From Candidatus Thiodiazotropha sp. (ex Monitilora ramsayi) (GTDB lineage: Bacteria; Pseudomonadota; Gammaproteobacteria; Chromatiales; Chromatiaceae), in contig JAHXIP010000001.1 of the NCBI GenBank assembly GCA_025655575.1, forward strand, positions 391,582 to 455,581: a stretch of DNA of 64,000 nucleotides. Direction: 5' to 3'. Shown here piece after piece: positions 51,873 through 60,978 of this stretch. How positions within the stretch are numbered: the first letter of the stretch is position 1; every line of letters begins with the position of its first letter. Both the position numbers and the translations under genes were made by a program. A model generated the notes under the pieces. The model was not told the origin of the DNA, searched no databases, and saw nothing but the letters and a program-made list of their open reading frames with translations.

Positions 51873-51892
51873 TCACCGAAATATTTACAATC

Positions 51893-52387
51893 CTAGATGG
51901 CAAGTATTGATGCACCCCACCCAAAAATGGCAGCACCATAAATAAGCCGGATAGCTGTGCTGTGGTTGATAAGCTGTCTGCCGGGTTTGCGGCGTCCCCT
52001 GAAAACCCCTGTTTTCACACCCAGTTCAGCCTCGATACGTCTGCCACGGCTGATCAGGTCGTTGTAGAGCTCGGAGTTTCGTAGTTCGTAAACCAGTAGC
52101 CCAAGCGTGACCACGAGCCCAACGGTAGGTATGAGGTTGGCCTGCCAGCTGGAGAGCTGTCTTGTGGATTCCCCTTCTGGTAGTAGAAAAACCAGAATAC
52201 CGACGGTGACGAAGGGAACCAATCCCAAGAGTTTAAAGCGCACATCATGCAGAGCGCGCCAAGTGGTACAGACTTCTGCATAGAGTGTCTCCAGAAGTTG
52301 TCGCTGGCCATCAGTCAATTCACCATCTACGGTTTCTACAACAGCGGGTAGGTCGGAAAAGTTGTAGTGCCGAAGATCCTGTTTCAT
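51893..52387 (-). CDS. Uncharacterised small membrane protein
   Basis: A 164-residue protein with three predicted membrane helices (about 55-70, 85-100 and 147-163) and a basic segment between the second and third (G-R-R-I-E-A-E-L-G-V-K-T-G-V-F-R-G-R-R-K). The cytoplasmic N-terminal ~45 residues are helical. AAGGAG lies 7 bases before the ATG. I do not recognise the family; the layout recalls small SLATT-like or holin-like membrane proteins, but no motif confirms that. It converges with the c-di-GMP enzyme gene, 20 bases away. Confidence 0.75.
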   Translation of the reverse strand: MKQDLRHYNFSDLPAVVETVDGELTDGQRQLLETLYAEVCTTWRALHDVRFKLLGLVPFVTVGILVFLLPEGESTRQLSSWQANLIPTVGLVVTLGLLVYELRNSELYNDLISRGRRIEAELGVKTGVFRGRRKPGRQLINHSTAIRLIYGAAIFGWGASILAI

Positions 52388-52632
52388 TTTTTTCTCCTTC
52401 TAAATCACGATTATTTTACCCACCTCATGAAATCATAGCGTAGCAGAGTGAGTGGTATCAGATGGTATATATCTGGCCCAATGATGCGGGATAGGGATTG
52501 TGACAATGCGATGTCTGTCCTTTAGCTAAAGTGATCCTGTATCCCCAAGCTTAGGCAGCCTATTAGGGGGGTGTCTTTGGTCGCGTGAGAGGGTATGGTG
52601 TCGCCAGTATTCAATTGTCTGGGTGGTTTTTC

Positions 52633-53676
52633 ATGCTGCGTGTTTTTCTTCGGTGGAGTTTGCTGTTGCCTGCTGCCCTTTTTGTGACAGCTTGTGGCCG
52701 GAGCCCCGCTGATCATCAACAGACCTTGCTGGTCTTCGGTACGCTACTGGATATCAAGGCTTACACGGACAAGCCGGAGCAGTTCAATAAAGCGGTGCAG
52801 AGTCTGGATGAGACCTTTCAGGATATGCACCGTGAGTGGCATGCCTGGAAGGGTGAAGGGGAGTTGGTCAGGCTGAATCGAGCCTTTGCCGATGGACAGG
52901 CAATGAGCGTATCCGAGTCGCTGGGTGATTTACTTCGTCAGTCTCAAGCTTATTCACAACAGAGCGATGGTCTGTTCAATCCGGCGATTGGCCGCCTGAT
53001 CGGACTCTGGGGTTTTCACAGTGACGAGCCTCCCGGTGGTCCGCCACCAGATCCCAATGCAATTCAGGCACTGTTGGATGCCTCGCCTTCAATGGATGAT
53101 ATCCGCTTCGATGGGAATCTGCTGTCATCGGCGAACGAGACTGTGGAGATAGACCTGGGGGCGTTTGCCAAGGGTTATGCTTTGAACCTGGCCATAGAGA
53201 AGCTCAAGACCTTTGGTATCGGACATGCCATCGTCAACGCAGGGGGGGATCTCTGCGTATCAGGCCGTCATGGTGATCGCCCCTGGGCCATCGGTATTCG
53301 TCATCCTCTGGGAGAGGGTGTGATCGCCTCGGTGGATGTGTCTGACGGTGAGTGTGTGCTGACATCGGGCAATTACGAACGCTATCGGGAGTATGAGGGC
53401 ATACGGTATGCCCATATCCTCGATCCACGTACGGGATACCCGGTGGAGCATGTGGCTTCGGCGACGGTTATCAGCCCGGATGGCGGTCTTGCCGATGCGG
53501 CGGCAACAGCTTTGAGTGTGGCTGGGCCTGATAGCTGGCATCGGATCGCACATCAGATGGAGCTGAATCAAGTGATGTTGGTGAACGAAAAAGGTCGTGT
53601 CTATATCACGCCTGAGATGAAGGCACGCATTGTCTTTCAGCAGTCTGTGGATGCAGTGATCATCAGTGAGCCCTAA
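52633..53676 (+). CDS. apbE: FAD:protein FMN transferase ApbE (lipoprotein)
   Basis: ApbE attaches FMN covalently to threonine residues of target proteins such as the NqrB/C and RnfD/G subunits, working in the periplasm. The ATG at 52633 gives a perfect lipoprotein signal (M-L-R-V-F-L-R-W-S-L-L-L-P-A-A-L-F-V-T-A-C) with Cys21; a GTG at 52585 is a longer alternative. Family motifs in order: F-G-T-L-L-D-I-K-A-Y, L-F-N-P-A-I-G-R-L-I-G-L-W-G-F, E-I-D-L-G-A-F-A-K-G-Y-A, V-N-A-G-G-D-L, R-Y-A-H-I-L-D-P-R-T-G-Y-P and A-D-A-A-A-T-A-L. At 347 residues it has the normal length. No nqr or rnf gene is adjacent. Confidence 0.95.
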   Translation: MLRVFLRWSLLLPAALFVTACGRSPADHQQTLLVFGTLLDIKAYTDKPEQFNKAVQSLDETFQDMHREWHAWKGEGELVRLNRAFADGQAMSVSESLGDLLRQSQAYSQQSDGLFNPAIGRLIGLWGFHSDEPPGGPPPDPNAIQALLDASPSMDDIRFDGNLLSSANETVEIDLGAFAKGYALNLAIEKLKTFGIGHAIVNAGGDLCVSGRHGDRPWAIGIRHPLGEGVIASVDVSDGECVLTSGNYERYREYEGIRYAHILDPRTGYPVEHVASATVISPDGGLADAAATALSVAGPDSWHRIAHQMELNQVMLVNEKGRVYITPEMKARIVFQQSVDAVIISEP

Positions 53677-53754
53677 AGGCATGGTTCAACCACGCTTCGG
53701 AATACTTTGATACTTTTGTCGTCCTTCCCTGGACGACGCGACAGGTTTACCTCG

Positions 53755-54918
53755 TTATTGCTGCAGATCTGCCAGCAGGGTGAAGATATCCAAAAGCAGT
53801 GCCTGAGCAATCTCATCATATTCGCCGAAGCTGCCGCTTGCGCAGAGTGTGATGACCGTATCCTTGCCTTCGAGGTAGAGCATTTCTGTTTGATAGCCTG
53901 GGTCTTTTCCACTATGGGAATAGATCAGTTCACCGCTCTGTTCGATGGTCCGGATGTTGATGCCGAGTCCATAAGTGGAGGGAGGCGTGCCGAGACCTGA
54001 GGCCTCTAGCATCTCTTGTCGCATCTGATCGTTTAGCACAAGATCGCTCTTCATCAGGCCGAGAATGAATTTTGCCAAGTCCTGTGCATTGGTCTGAATG
54101 CCCCCATCCGCCAGGCCGAAGTGGCTGTACCAGGGATAGACATCGAAACGCTCTCCCGCTTCATTGAAGTAACCGTGCACCAGGCCGGGCATTCCATTGG
54201 CCTCATCACCGTGGACCGTATAGGCCAGGTTGAGCGGTTCGATCACACGATGACGGATGGCCAGTTGCACCGGCTCACCGGTTATGGCCTCGACAATCAG
54301 AGCAGCCAGTATGTAGTTTGAATTGGAGTAGCTGTAGTTCGTGCCGGGTTCGAAGTGCAGGGGTTTGTCCAAAAAGAAGGGCAGTGCATCCGCCTGTACC
54401 CATTGGCGGTCAGGACCGGATATGAGAAAGAACTCATTGTCCCATTCATCCCCATCATTCTGAAAGTCGTAGATTCCTGTAGTGTGATTGAGGAGCATGC
54501 GAACGGTCATTTGATTGCTGGACGGGATTCGGTCAGTGATCGAAGTGGGTAGCCAGGCTGTGATCGGGTCATCAAGGTCTAGTAACCCATCTCCAGCCAT
54601 TTGTATCAAGGTGGCGGCCAGGAAGGTTTTGCCGGTGCTGGCGACATAGAAGCGGTCATTCATCCCGGCCGGTTCACCGGAGTCGAGATCCTTCACACCG
54701 GCTACGCCCGTAAAATCGATATTGCGCCCCAGTATTCTGACAGACACGGCTGGCAGGCCTCTCTCCACTGCCTCATCCAGGACTGCCTGAAACTGTTCTT
54801 CCGGTGTGGCATCCGAGACGTTCGTTGAGTTGCAGCCCGCCAGTAGAGCCAGTGTAAGACCGGATGTTAGTAGTATTTGACCAAGGGGCTTTGCCAAAGA
54901 TATTAGATGCTGAAACAT
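53755..54918 (-). CDS. Serine beta-lactamase-like hydrolase, lipoprotein
   Basis: A 387-residue lipoprotein (L-L-A-G-C, Cys29) of the class C beta-lactamase/DD-peptidase/esterase superfamily. The nucleophile motif is S94-T-G-K97 and the second motif is Y-S-N (in N-Y-S-Y-S-N-S-N-Y). The third conserved region appears late as H-S-G-K-D-P-G-Y. M-L-L-N-H-T-T-G-I-Y-D-F is typical of the esterase/transpeptidase-like branch rather than true beta-lactamases. The start at 54918 has GGGAGA six bases upstream. The membrane AraC-type regulator gene lies 140 bases upstream on the same strand, which suggests the regulator controls it. Confidence 0.9.
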   Translation of the reverse strand: MFQHLISLAKPLGQILLTSGLTLALLAGCNSTNVSDATPEEQFQAVLDEAVERGLPAVSVRILGRNIDFTGVAGVKDLDSGEPAGMNDRFYVASTGKTFLAATLIQMAGDGLLDLDDPITAWLPTSITDRIPSSNQMTVRMLLNHTTGIYDFQNDGDEWDNEFFLISGPDRQWVQADALPFFLDKPLHFEPGTNYSYSNSNYILAALIVEAITGEPVQLAIRHRVIEPLNLAYTVHGDEANGMPGLVHGYFNEAGERFDVYPWYSHFGLADGGIQTNAQDLAKFILGLMKSDLVLNDQMRQEMLEASGLGTPPSTYGLGINIRTIEQSGELIYSHSGKDPGYQTEMLYLEGKDTVITLCASGSFGEYDEIAQALLLDIFTLLADLQQ

Positions 54919-55058
54919 TGTGATTCTCCCATGTGAATCCAAGTAAAAAGTTTTTTAGGGACAGCCTGGGCTGCTGGGAGAATTCTGGCGTTGTCTGGGG
55001 GGATTTTCGTCCTGCCCTATAAGGCTGGACTTTTTTTTACTGATTCAATATCAATGAG

Positions 55059-56288
55059 TTAGGATTTGCTGCTCAGTTTCACTACATTGTTTCGAAACTG
55101 AGTGGGAGTCTGGCTGGTATGACGCTTAAACGCGGTGTAGAAAGCGGACTTTGAGTTAAACCCCGCATCCAATGCAATCGCGAGAATATTGCCTTTTTCC
55201 TCAGATTCCCTTGCCAGTACCTGCTTGGCCTCAACGACACGATAACTGTTGATGAAGTCAAAAAAGCGTTGCCCGGACTGTTCATTGATCACCTGCGAGA
55301 GATAGTTGGACGAGATGCTGAGCTGATCGGCCAGTTGGGAGAGACTCAGCTTACTGTCGAGGTGGGGCTTCGTCTGTGTCATGTGTGTCTGCAGGTCCTT
55401 GAACAGCATCGTGCTTGTCTCACGGTCTAATGCGGATCGCTGGTACTTCTTATTCTCTGGATCAGGACTTGGCGCTGTTGTGCGTTCACTTGCCGGTTGA
55501 GCCGGTGCTTTCAGGTTGTGGGCTCCGGGGGTGCGATGGGTAAAGATTACAGGCTGGCGCAACCCCATATACCCCATGACATAGATGACAAAGACAATCA
55601 TGAGATAGTGCACACTGATGATTTCATCATCCATCTCAAACAGGACTATGACAAAAATCTCCACAATATAGAGGAGATAAAGTATGGCCAGGGCGATCAG
55701 GAGATTTCTTAACCAAGCGAGGCTGATACGCTCCAGGAAGGAGAACTGATCCTGGATGATGTGGCGATGGCGAATCAGTTTTCTGATCGATAAGAACAGA
55801 TAGGTCCCCATCTGAAGGATAGAGGCGATATCGACAATAAAGACCGAAACTTCTGCCCAGAGAACGGCTGGGTCATGAGTCTCTCCCGTCGGATAGACAA
55901 GCGACAATAGTTGTTGGTCACTCAGCTTGTTAAGCGGTGACAACAGCAAAAAGCCGATAATGAAAGGGACAAAGTGCAGCCAATGTCGTGCCGTGAAATG
56001 AAATCCCGTTCTGTCGGTCAGTGACTTGACATAGAGGTAGGCCAGGGGGCCGAACAGGAAGTCGATATCGAGATCGATAATGTAAAGCTTCAGATATTGC
56101 GTGATGTAGCGGGACTGATCGAGAAACTCCATGCCGAGGTCTATAGAGAAGACCAGTGTCAGCAGTGCTAACAGTCGATGGCTGATGAGGTTGCCACCCT
56201 TGGCATGGAGCAGGGCTAAGGTAAGAAAGAGGCCATGGGCCGCACCCAGCAGCAGAACAACGGCATAGAGGTCAATAGCGGGTTCCAC
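55059..56288 (-). CDS. Membrane-bound AraC-family transcriptional regulator
   Basis: A 409-residue protein with seven predicted membrane helices in the first ~245 residues (starting Y-A-V-V-L-L-L-G-A-A-H-G-L-F-L-T-L-A-L-L) and a cytoplasmic AraC DNA-binding domain at about 305-405. The DNA-binding part shows L-S-L-S-Q-L-A-D-Q-L-S-I-S-S-N-Y-L-S-Q-V-I-N, then F-F-D-F-I-N-S-Y-R-V, A-L-D-A-G-F-N-S-K-S-A-F-Y-T-A-F-K and T-P-T-Q-F-R. The membrane half probably senses a signal in or across the membrane. The gene precedes the serine-hydrolase lipoprotein on the same strand. Confidence 0.9.
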   Translation of the reverse strand: MEPAIDLYAVVLLLGAAHGLFLTLALLHAKGGNLISHRLLALLTLVFSIDLGMEFLDQSRYITQYLKLYIIDLDIDFLFGPLAYLYVKSLTDRTGFHFTARHWLHFVPFIIGFLLLSPLNKLSDQQLLSLVYPTGETHDPAVLWAEVSVFIVDIASILQMGTYLFLSIRKLIRHRHIIQDQFSFLERISLAWLRNLLIALAILYLLYIVEIFVIVLFEMDDEIISVHYLMIVFVIYVMGYMGLRQPVIFTHRTPGAHNLKAPAQPASERTTAPSPDPENKKYQRSALDRETSTMLFKDLQTHMTQTKPHLDSKLSLSQLADQLSISSNYLSQVINEQSGQRFFDFINSYRVVEAKQVLARESEEKGNILAIALDAGFNSKSAFYTAFKRHTSQTPTQFRNNVVKLSSKS

Positions 56289-56388
56289 GGTCTAGGTCTA
56301 TCCATCTGTCCCGGTCTTCGGGTTAATAGTATCAGAGAGCAAAGAACCGGAGACAGCAGGGTCATTTCACGGCTTGCGGCGCTTCAAG

Positions 56389-57678
56389 CTACATCGGGCA
56401 CTTCTCAACCACGTCGACAACGGCCTTGGTCAGGGTCTCAAGATCCGCTTGAGAGATAATGAAAGGCGGCATCAAGTACACCAGCTTGCCAAAAGGGCGT
56501 ACCCAGACACCCGCCTCGACAAAGCAGGGCTGAATAGACTTCATATCCACCGGCTTTTTCATCTCGACCACACCAATGGCGCCCAGTACCCGAACCTCCT
56601 CCACCTGCGGTAGCTCCCGACAGGGCGCCAGTCCGCTTTTCAGGCCCGTTTCGATGGTGGTGATGCGGTCTTGCCAGGGGGAATCCAACAGTAAATCCAG
56701 GCTGGCCAGTGCCGCACTGCAAGCCAGGGGATTGGCCATAAAGGTGGGGCCGTGCATAAAGAGTCCTGGATCACCCTCACTGATGGTCTTGCTGATCTCT
56801 TCGGTGGTCAGGGTGGCCGCCAGGCTCATGTAGCCGCCAGTGAGTGACTTGCCGACACACATGATGTCGGGCGTCACATCCGCATGCTCGCAGGCGAAGA
56901 GCTTGCCGGTGCGGCCAAAGCCGGTAGCGATTTCGTCAAGTATCAGCAGGACCCCATATTGGTCACAGAGGCGGCGAACCTCCTGCAGGTATTCCAGGGA
57001 GTAGAAACGCATACCGCCTGCACCCTGCACTATGGGCTCGAGGACGACGGCAGCGATCTGCTCATGATGCAACCGAAGCTGTTCCTCCATGGATTTGGCA
57101 CCATCCCGGTTGCAGGGATGGCCATAGAAACAGGTCGGCGCATCGGCAAAAAACTGTGGGATCAGGGCATCAGTGAACAGGCTGTGCATGCCGGTTTCCG
57201 GGTCACACACCGACATGGCGCCGAAGGTGTCGCCATGGTAACCCTTGCGGATGGTGAGAAAACGCTGCTTGGAGGCGATACCCTTGTCGTGCCAATACTG
57301 AATCGCCATTTTCATGGCGACTTCCACGGAGACCGAGCCGGAATCGGAGAAGAAGACAGACTGCAGGGTAGCGGGGGTGATCTCCACCAACTTCCTGGCC
57401 AGCTTGGTAGCCGGCGGGTGGGTCAGGCCGCCGAACATGACATGGGCCATCTCGTCCAGTTGTGCTTTGATGGCCCGGTTCATCTGCGGATGGTTGTAGC
57501 CATGGATGGCGCACCACCAGGAAGACATGCCATCGATCAATTCGCGTCCATCCGCCAGACGTAGCCGGACGCCTTCAGCGCCAACCACGGGATAGACCGG
57601 CAGATCAGCTCCGATGGCACTGTAGGGGTGCCAAACATGCTGTTTATCGAAGTCTATCCAGTTACTCTGATCGCTCAT
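56389..57678 (-). CDS. bioA: Adenosylmethionine-8-amino-7-oxononanoate aminotransferase BioA
   Basis: A PLP-dependent class III aminotransferase of biotin synthesis, converting KAPA to DAPA with S-adenosylmethionine as amino donor. The 429-residue protein has the BioA start (H-V-W-H-P-Y-S), the substrate-site S-S-W-W-C-A-I-H-G-Y, G-Y-H-G-D-T-F-G-A-M-S-V-C, L-I-L-D-E-I-A-T-G-F-G-R-T-G, and the PLP lysine Lys277 in V-G-K-S-L-T-G-G. No other bio gene is within the window, so it is a detached biotin gene here. It is divergent from the CDGSH gene. Confidence 0.95.
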   Translation of the reverse strand: MSDQSNWIDFDKQHVWHPYSAIGADLPVYPVVGAEGVRLRLADGRELIDGMSSWWCAIHGYNHPQMNRAIKAQLDEMAHVMFGGLTHPPATKLARKLVEITPATLQSVFFSDSGSVSVEVAMKMAIQYWHDKGIASKQRFLTIRKGYHGDTFGAMSVCDPETGMHSLFTDALIPQFFADAPTCFYGHPCNRDGAKSMEEQLRLHHEQIAAVVLEPIVQGAGGMRFYSLEYLQEVRRLCDQYGVLLILDEIATGFGRTGKLFACEHADVTPDIMCVGKSLTGGYMSLAATLTTEEISKTISEGDPGLFMHGPTFMANPLACSAALASLDLLLDSPWQDRITTIETGLKSGLAPCRELPQVEEVRVLGAIGVVEMKKPVDMKSIQPCFVEAGVWVRPFGKLVYLMPPFIISQADLETLTKAVVDVVEKCPM

Positions 57679-57836
57679 CTAATCACCAGTGAAATTTCCG
57701 GGAGGCTGAGGTTAGCAGAAATTACCCGATCATGTTGTTGTGTTTTTTTTACCCAGATTATGTGTTACCAATTGAGTCTCATACTGATAATAACGACCGT
57801 TTGACCGCGTTGCGGCCAAACATTGAGGAGAAAAAG

Positions 57837-58082
57837 ATGGAAAAGCCTGTAGTAGCCGCCAAACAGCCCATTGGTGTAGATCTTGTTGCGGGGAAGGAGT
57901 ATTGGTGGTGTGCCTGTGGCCGTTCAGCTACTCAGCCCTTCTGTGACGGTTCCCACCGGGGTTCAGGTATTGAGCCGCTAGGATTCAAGGCGGAGAAAAG
58001 CGGTGAGCAGTGGCTGTGTCGCTGCAAAAGAACCCAAACACCGCCTTTCTGCGATGGCAGCCACAAGCAGGTGAAAGACTGA
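57837..58082 (+). CDS. Two-CDGSH iron-sulfur domain protein
   Basis: An 81-residue protein with two CDGSH-type 2Fe-2S sites, each C-x-C-x8-C-D-G-S-H. The first uses Cys25, Cys27, Cys36 and His40; the second Cys61, Cys63, Cys72 and His76. Such clusters have three Cys and one His ligand and act in redox or iron-sulfur handling. Together the two sites occupy almost the whole chain. TGAGGAG is 6 bases before the ATG at 57837. It is divergent from bioA, and its stop abuts the stop of the convergent cyclase gene with no gap. Confidence 0.93.
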   Translation: MEKPVVAAKQPIGVDLVAGKEYWWCACGRSATQPFCDGSHRGSGIEPLGFKAEKSGEQWLCRCKRTQTPPFCDGSHKQVKD

Positions 58083-59213
58083 TCAGTCGCCGATCTTGAT
58101 TTGCCGGGTAGCCGGCTCACTTCTATTCTGGTCCAGGCTCTCAATTCGGTTGCGGCCTCTGGCTTTAGCCTGATACAAGGCTTGATCGGCTGAAGCAAGT
58201 AAGTGCTCGCCAACCTCCTTGTGGCGTGATTTGCCCAACATTGGCAGTGTCTCGCTGACCCCGATGGAGACGGTCAAATCAAGCTGGTTACCGTCATTGA
58301 GTTGGATGGGGTTGCTGGCCACCTCGAGCCTGATCCGTTCCGCCAGCAGCATCGCTTCGTTGAGCCCGGTCTGGGGTAGCAGCAGGGCGAACTCTTCACC
58401 GCCGTAACGGGTTGCTACATCGCTGGCGCGTAGCTGTGAGCGGATGCGGTTGGCGAGCTCCCGCAGGGCGGTATCACCGGCCTGGTGTCCATGGTTATCG
58501 TTGATCTGCTTGAAGTGATCCGCATCGATGAAGAGGCAGCTCATGGGCTGGTTGTAACGACTGGCGCGGGCCAGTTCCTCGTCCAGGCGGCGATCCAGGT
58601 AGCGGCGGTTGTGCAGTTCTGTCAGGGGGTCGGTCAGACCGCTAATCAGGAGGCGTTCCCGGTTAATGGTGTTTTCCAGGCAGACACCGCAGATTTTCCC
58701 CAGTCTGGCAAGAAAATCGGTGGCAAGATCCCGGGAGAAGCGGCTTGCGTCCCGGCTGCCCAGGTTGATGCTGCCCACCAGCCGGTTGCGGCAAAAGACA
58801 GGCAGAATCGCCATGCTGCGCAGACCCGCTGTGTCGTCGAAGAGATTGTCAAAATCTGGCGTCAGGAAGGGGCCGAGCCAGGGGCTGTTGAGTCTGCTGA
58901 AGCGAGGATTGATGGAAAAAATATCGTCGACAAAGCGCAGAAAGGCAAAAGCAGAATCGGGGTATCCGCTGTTGTTCAGGAGTAGTCGTATTTCATGGTC
59001 CGGGTCATCCAGCAGTACCTGGATGCTATCGACACGGAATGAGACCAGCATCCCTTCTGTCATGACATGGAGCAGTTCCGCCAGGGTATCGGCGCTCATC
59101 AACTCCAATTCCCTGGTATGAAATCGCTCCAGCGTAGTTTGGCTGCGCTGCGCTTCCTTACGGAGGTCCCGCAGCTGCCGAAATAGCCTTCGGTTCTCTT
59201 GTTCCAGATCCAT
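58083..59213 (-). CDS. Diguanylate cyclase with N-terminal GAF/DUF484-like sensor
   Basis: A 376-residue soluble diguanylate cyclase. The N-terminus is a short coiled coil (L-E-Q-E-N-R-R-L-F-R-Q-L-R-D-L-R). A DUF484/GAF-like domain follows at about 40-190 (R-S-M-A-I-L-P-V-F-C-R-N-R-L-V-G-S-I-N-L-G-S). The GGDEF domain (about 200-360) has a complete G-G-E-E-F at 271-275 and an RxxD inhibitory site R-A-S-D at 262-265, so it should make c-di-GMP with product feedback. It has no membrane segment. It is a single gene on the minus strand. Confidence 0.94.
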   Translation of the reverse strand: MDLEQENRRLFRQLRDLRKEAQRSQTTLERFHTRELELMSADTLAELLHVMTEGMLVSFRVDSIQVLLDDPDHEIRLLLNNSGYPDSAFAFLRFVDDIFSINPRFSRLNSPWLGPFLTPDFDNLFDDTAGLRSMAILPVFCRNRLVGSINLGSRDASRFSRDLATDFLARLGKICGVCLENTINRERLLISGLTDPLTELHNRRYLDRRLDEELARASRYNQPMSCLFIDADHFKQINDNHGHQAGDTALRELANRIRSQLRASDVATRYGGEEFALLLPQTGLNEAMLLAERIRLEVASNPIQLNDGNQLDLTVSIGVSETLPMLGKSRHKEVGEHLLASADQALYQAKARGRNRIESLDQNRSEPATRQIKIGD

Positions 59214-59324
59214 TGCTTTATTTAACCGTGTGATGACCCGCTATCGGCCTGCCTGGCTGGTTCTTGAGTTAATCTCTGTATCATCCGTATAATCCTCGCA
59301 TCAACCTGAAAAGGAGTTTGGGTG

Positions 59325-59753
59325 ATGATTCACATAACCAATTTTCCCCGCCATACAGCATCCATCATGCTGGTGCTCTTCATGATGCCTACTGGCTATT
59401 GCCAGGTCATGGCTGAAGATATCCATCTTTACCGATGCGTTATCGATGGCGCCACGGAATATCGCCAGACAGCCTGTGTTGAAGGCGACGAATCCATTAC
59501 CAGAGTGACTGATCATAGCAAGGGAATCACCCCTTCTGCACCTGGGCTGCGTCTCAAAAAGGTGTCAGAAAAAACTGACAATAAGGCGAAGAAAAAGAAT
59601 AAACGTGCCATCGATGAGCGTTGCTGGAAAAAGCGACGGCAGCTTGAAAAGGTGGAACGCAAGCTCAGGGCCGGCTACAAGCCTTCCCAGTATGAGCGGC
59701 TGCATCAACGGCAAGAGACCTATGCGTCCTACATCCGGAAATTCTGTCGGTAG
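59325..59753 (+). CDS. Small secreted basic protein (DUF4124-like)
   Basis: A 142-residue exported protein. A hydrophobic signal (A-S-I-M-L-V-L-F-M-M-P-T-G-Y-C-Q-V-M-A) is followed by I-H-L-Y-R-C-V-I-D-G-A-T-E-Y-R-Q-T-A-C, the W/Y-x-C-x-D-G...Y-x-Q-x-x-C pattern of DUF4124 domains, with two Cys that may pair. The rest is very Lys- and Arg-rich, with K-K-K-N-K-R and a helical tail ending R-K-F-C-R. AAGGAG (59311-59316) sits 8 bases before the ATG at 59325; a GTG precedes it directly. It is convergent with the thioredoxin-like gene, 12 bases away. The role is unknown. Confidence 0.75.
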   Translation: MIHITNFPRHTASIMLVLFMMPTGYCQVMAEDIHLYRCVIDGATEYRQTACVEGDESITRVTDHSKGITPSAPGLRLKKVSEKTDNKAKKKNKRAIDERCWKKRRQLEKVERKLRAGYKPSQYERLHQRQETYASYIRKFCR

Positions 59754-59765
59754 ATTTTAGCGGTC

Positions 59766-60794
59766 TTAAAAACCACTGTTGACTCGCCAGCGTTGATAGC
59801 TCGGTTCGGTCTGATAGCCGCGACTGGTGATGTAGTTGATCACTTTTCGCAGGCGGTAGAAGCGCACCACGGAGTCTACCCGGATAATCTCTTGGCCTTG
59901 TTCGTCGAAGAATAGCAATGATGGGGTATAGAACAGTCCCAGATCCTTTGCCCACTGGCTGGCGCTGGTTCTTTCACCGCTGGGGGTAATGATCGGTGTG
60001 TCGCTACGGATGTCGAGCTGCACATTGTCGAACCCCTGCACCAGCTTGTGGATGGCCGGATCGCGCAACGGTTGCCCATGCAGTACATCGCAGGCATGGC
60101 AGTTACCCTGTTCGAAATAGACAACCAACGGCCGCTGTCCGGGGAACCGGCTGCGGTCCAGATTGTGTGGTGGAGGAATGAAGAAATCCTCTTCATTCAG
60201 ATCCCCCGGCTCGAACGCGGTACCCGACTCCCCGCGTGCCAAATAGTCGGGAAATGATTCCTGCTGGTAGTGACCGTCCGCTACATATTCCAGTGCCGCG
60301 CGGAACTGATAGGGTGGGTAGTACCCGCGTAATCGCAGTGCTTCTTGACCGGTTTTGTCGTAAAAAATGAGCGATGGTGTGAAGTTGGTTTTCTCCTGCA
60401 CGGAGAACTCCCTCTGCGAGAGCGTTGTGCCCTCCAGCGTCGTCAATTCCTCGGTACTCCAGATATCGATGGGAATGATATCGAAATGGCGACGGGTATA
60501 GGTGGTGATGTCGCTGAGTCCGAAGTTCGTTTCCAGCAGCATCTTGCAGTAGGCGCAGCGTTTCTGACCAAAATAGACGATGATCCCCTGCTTCTCCTCG
60601 TCCAGCGCCTCTTGCAGATCATCGGGGAGATCGAGAAAGCTTTTCTTGAACCAGTCGGGGTATTGCAGCAGCTCCTCCAGCGGAAAGTCATCGAATGCGA
60701 AGACATCCTCTTCCGATTCGATGGCATAGGAGGGGGAGGCTGCCAGCAAAATAGCACACAGGGCCATGCAGCCCTTGGTCAGCAAGTTGGTCAT
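59766..60794 (-). CDS. Exported tandem thioredoxin-fold protein
   Basis: A 342-residue periplasmic protein with a signal peptide (to about residue 24, A-S-P-S-Y-A) and two thioredoxin-like domains. The first (about 55-175) has C80-A-Y-C83 and cis-Pro N-F-T-P-S-L. The second (about 200-330) has C232-H-A-C235 and cis-Pro Y-T-P-S-L. Both thus keep the redox Cys pair and the cis-proline. It resembles SoxW/thioredoxin-fold 'thiol-disulfide' proteins that supply electrons in the periplasm. The start at 60794 is chosen for the clean signal peptide. It stands 184 bases downstream of cysQ on the same strand. Confidence 0.87.
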   Translation of the reverse strand: MTNLLTKGCMALCAILLAASPSYAIESEEDVFAFDDFPLEELLQYPDWFKKSFLDLPDDLQEALDEEKQGIIVYFGQKRCAYCKMLLETNFGLSDITTYTRRHFDIIPIDIWSTEELTTLEGTTLSQREFSVQEKTNFTPSLIFYDKTGQEALRLRGYYPPYQFRAALEYVADGHYQQESFPDYLARGESGTAFEPGDLNEEDFFIPPPHNLDRSRFPGQRPLVVYFEQGNCHACDVLHGQPLRDPAIHKLVQGFDNVQLDIRSDTPIITPSGERTSASQWAKDLGLFYTPSLLFFDEQGQEIIRVDSVVRFYRLRKVINYITSRGYQTEPSYQRWRVNSGF

Positions 60795-60978
60795 CGTCGA
60801 TGGCTCACCTTGGTAAAGGGTTTGAGCCCGGAGCAGTATCCAGTCCTTTAGATTTCCCCTCCGCACTTGTCAGGGTTGGACCGGTTGTTTTACTTGTTTA
60901 TTCTGGCAAGCATAGCTGACTCGAGCGAAAAGCTGAACATGCGGAGAAAAGTAGTGATCAAGCTCGTGTTAGCAACTG

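Noticed and set aside
53718..53742. Hairpin GTCGTCC/GGACGAC between apbE and the serine hydrolase as a terminator
   Set aside because: A 7-base stem with no T run on either strand; too weak to list as a terminator.
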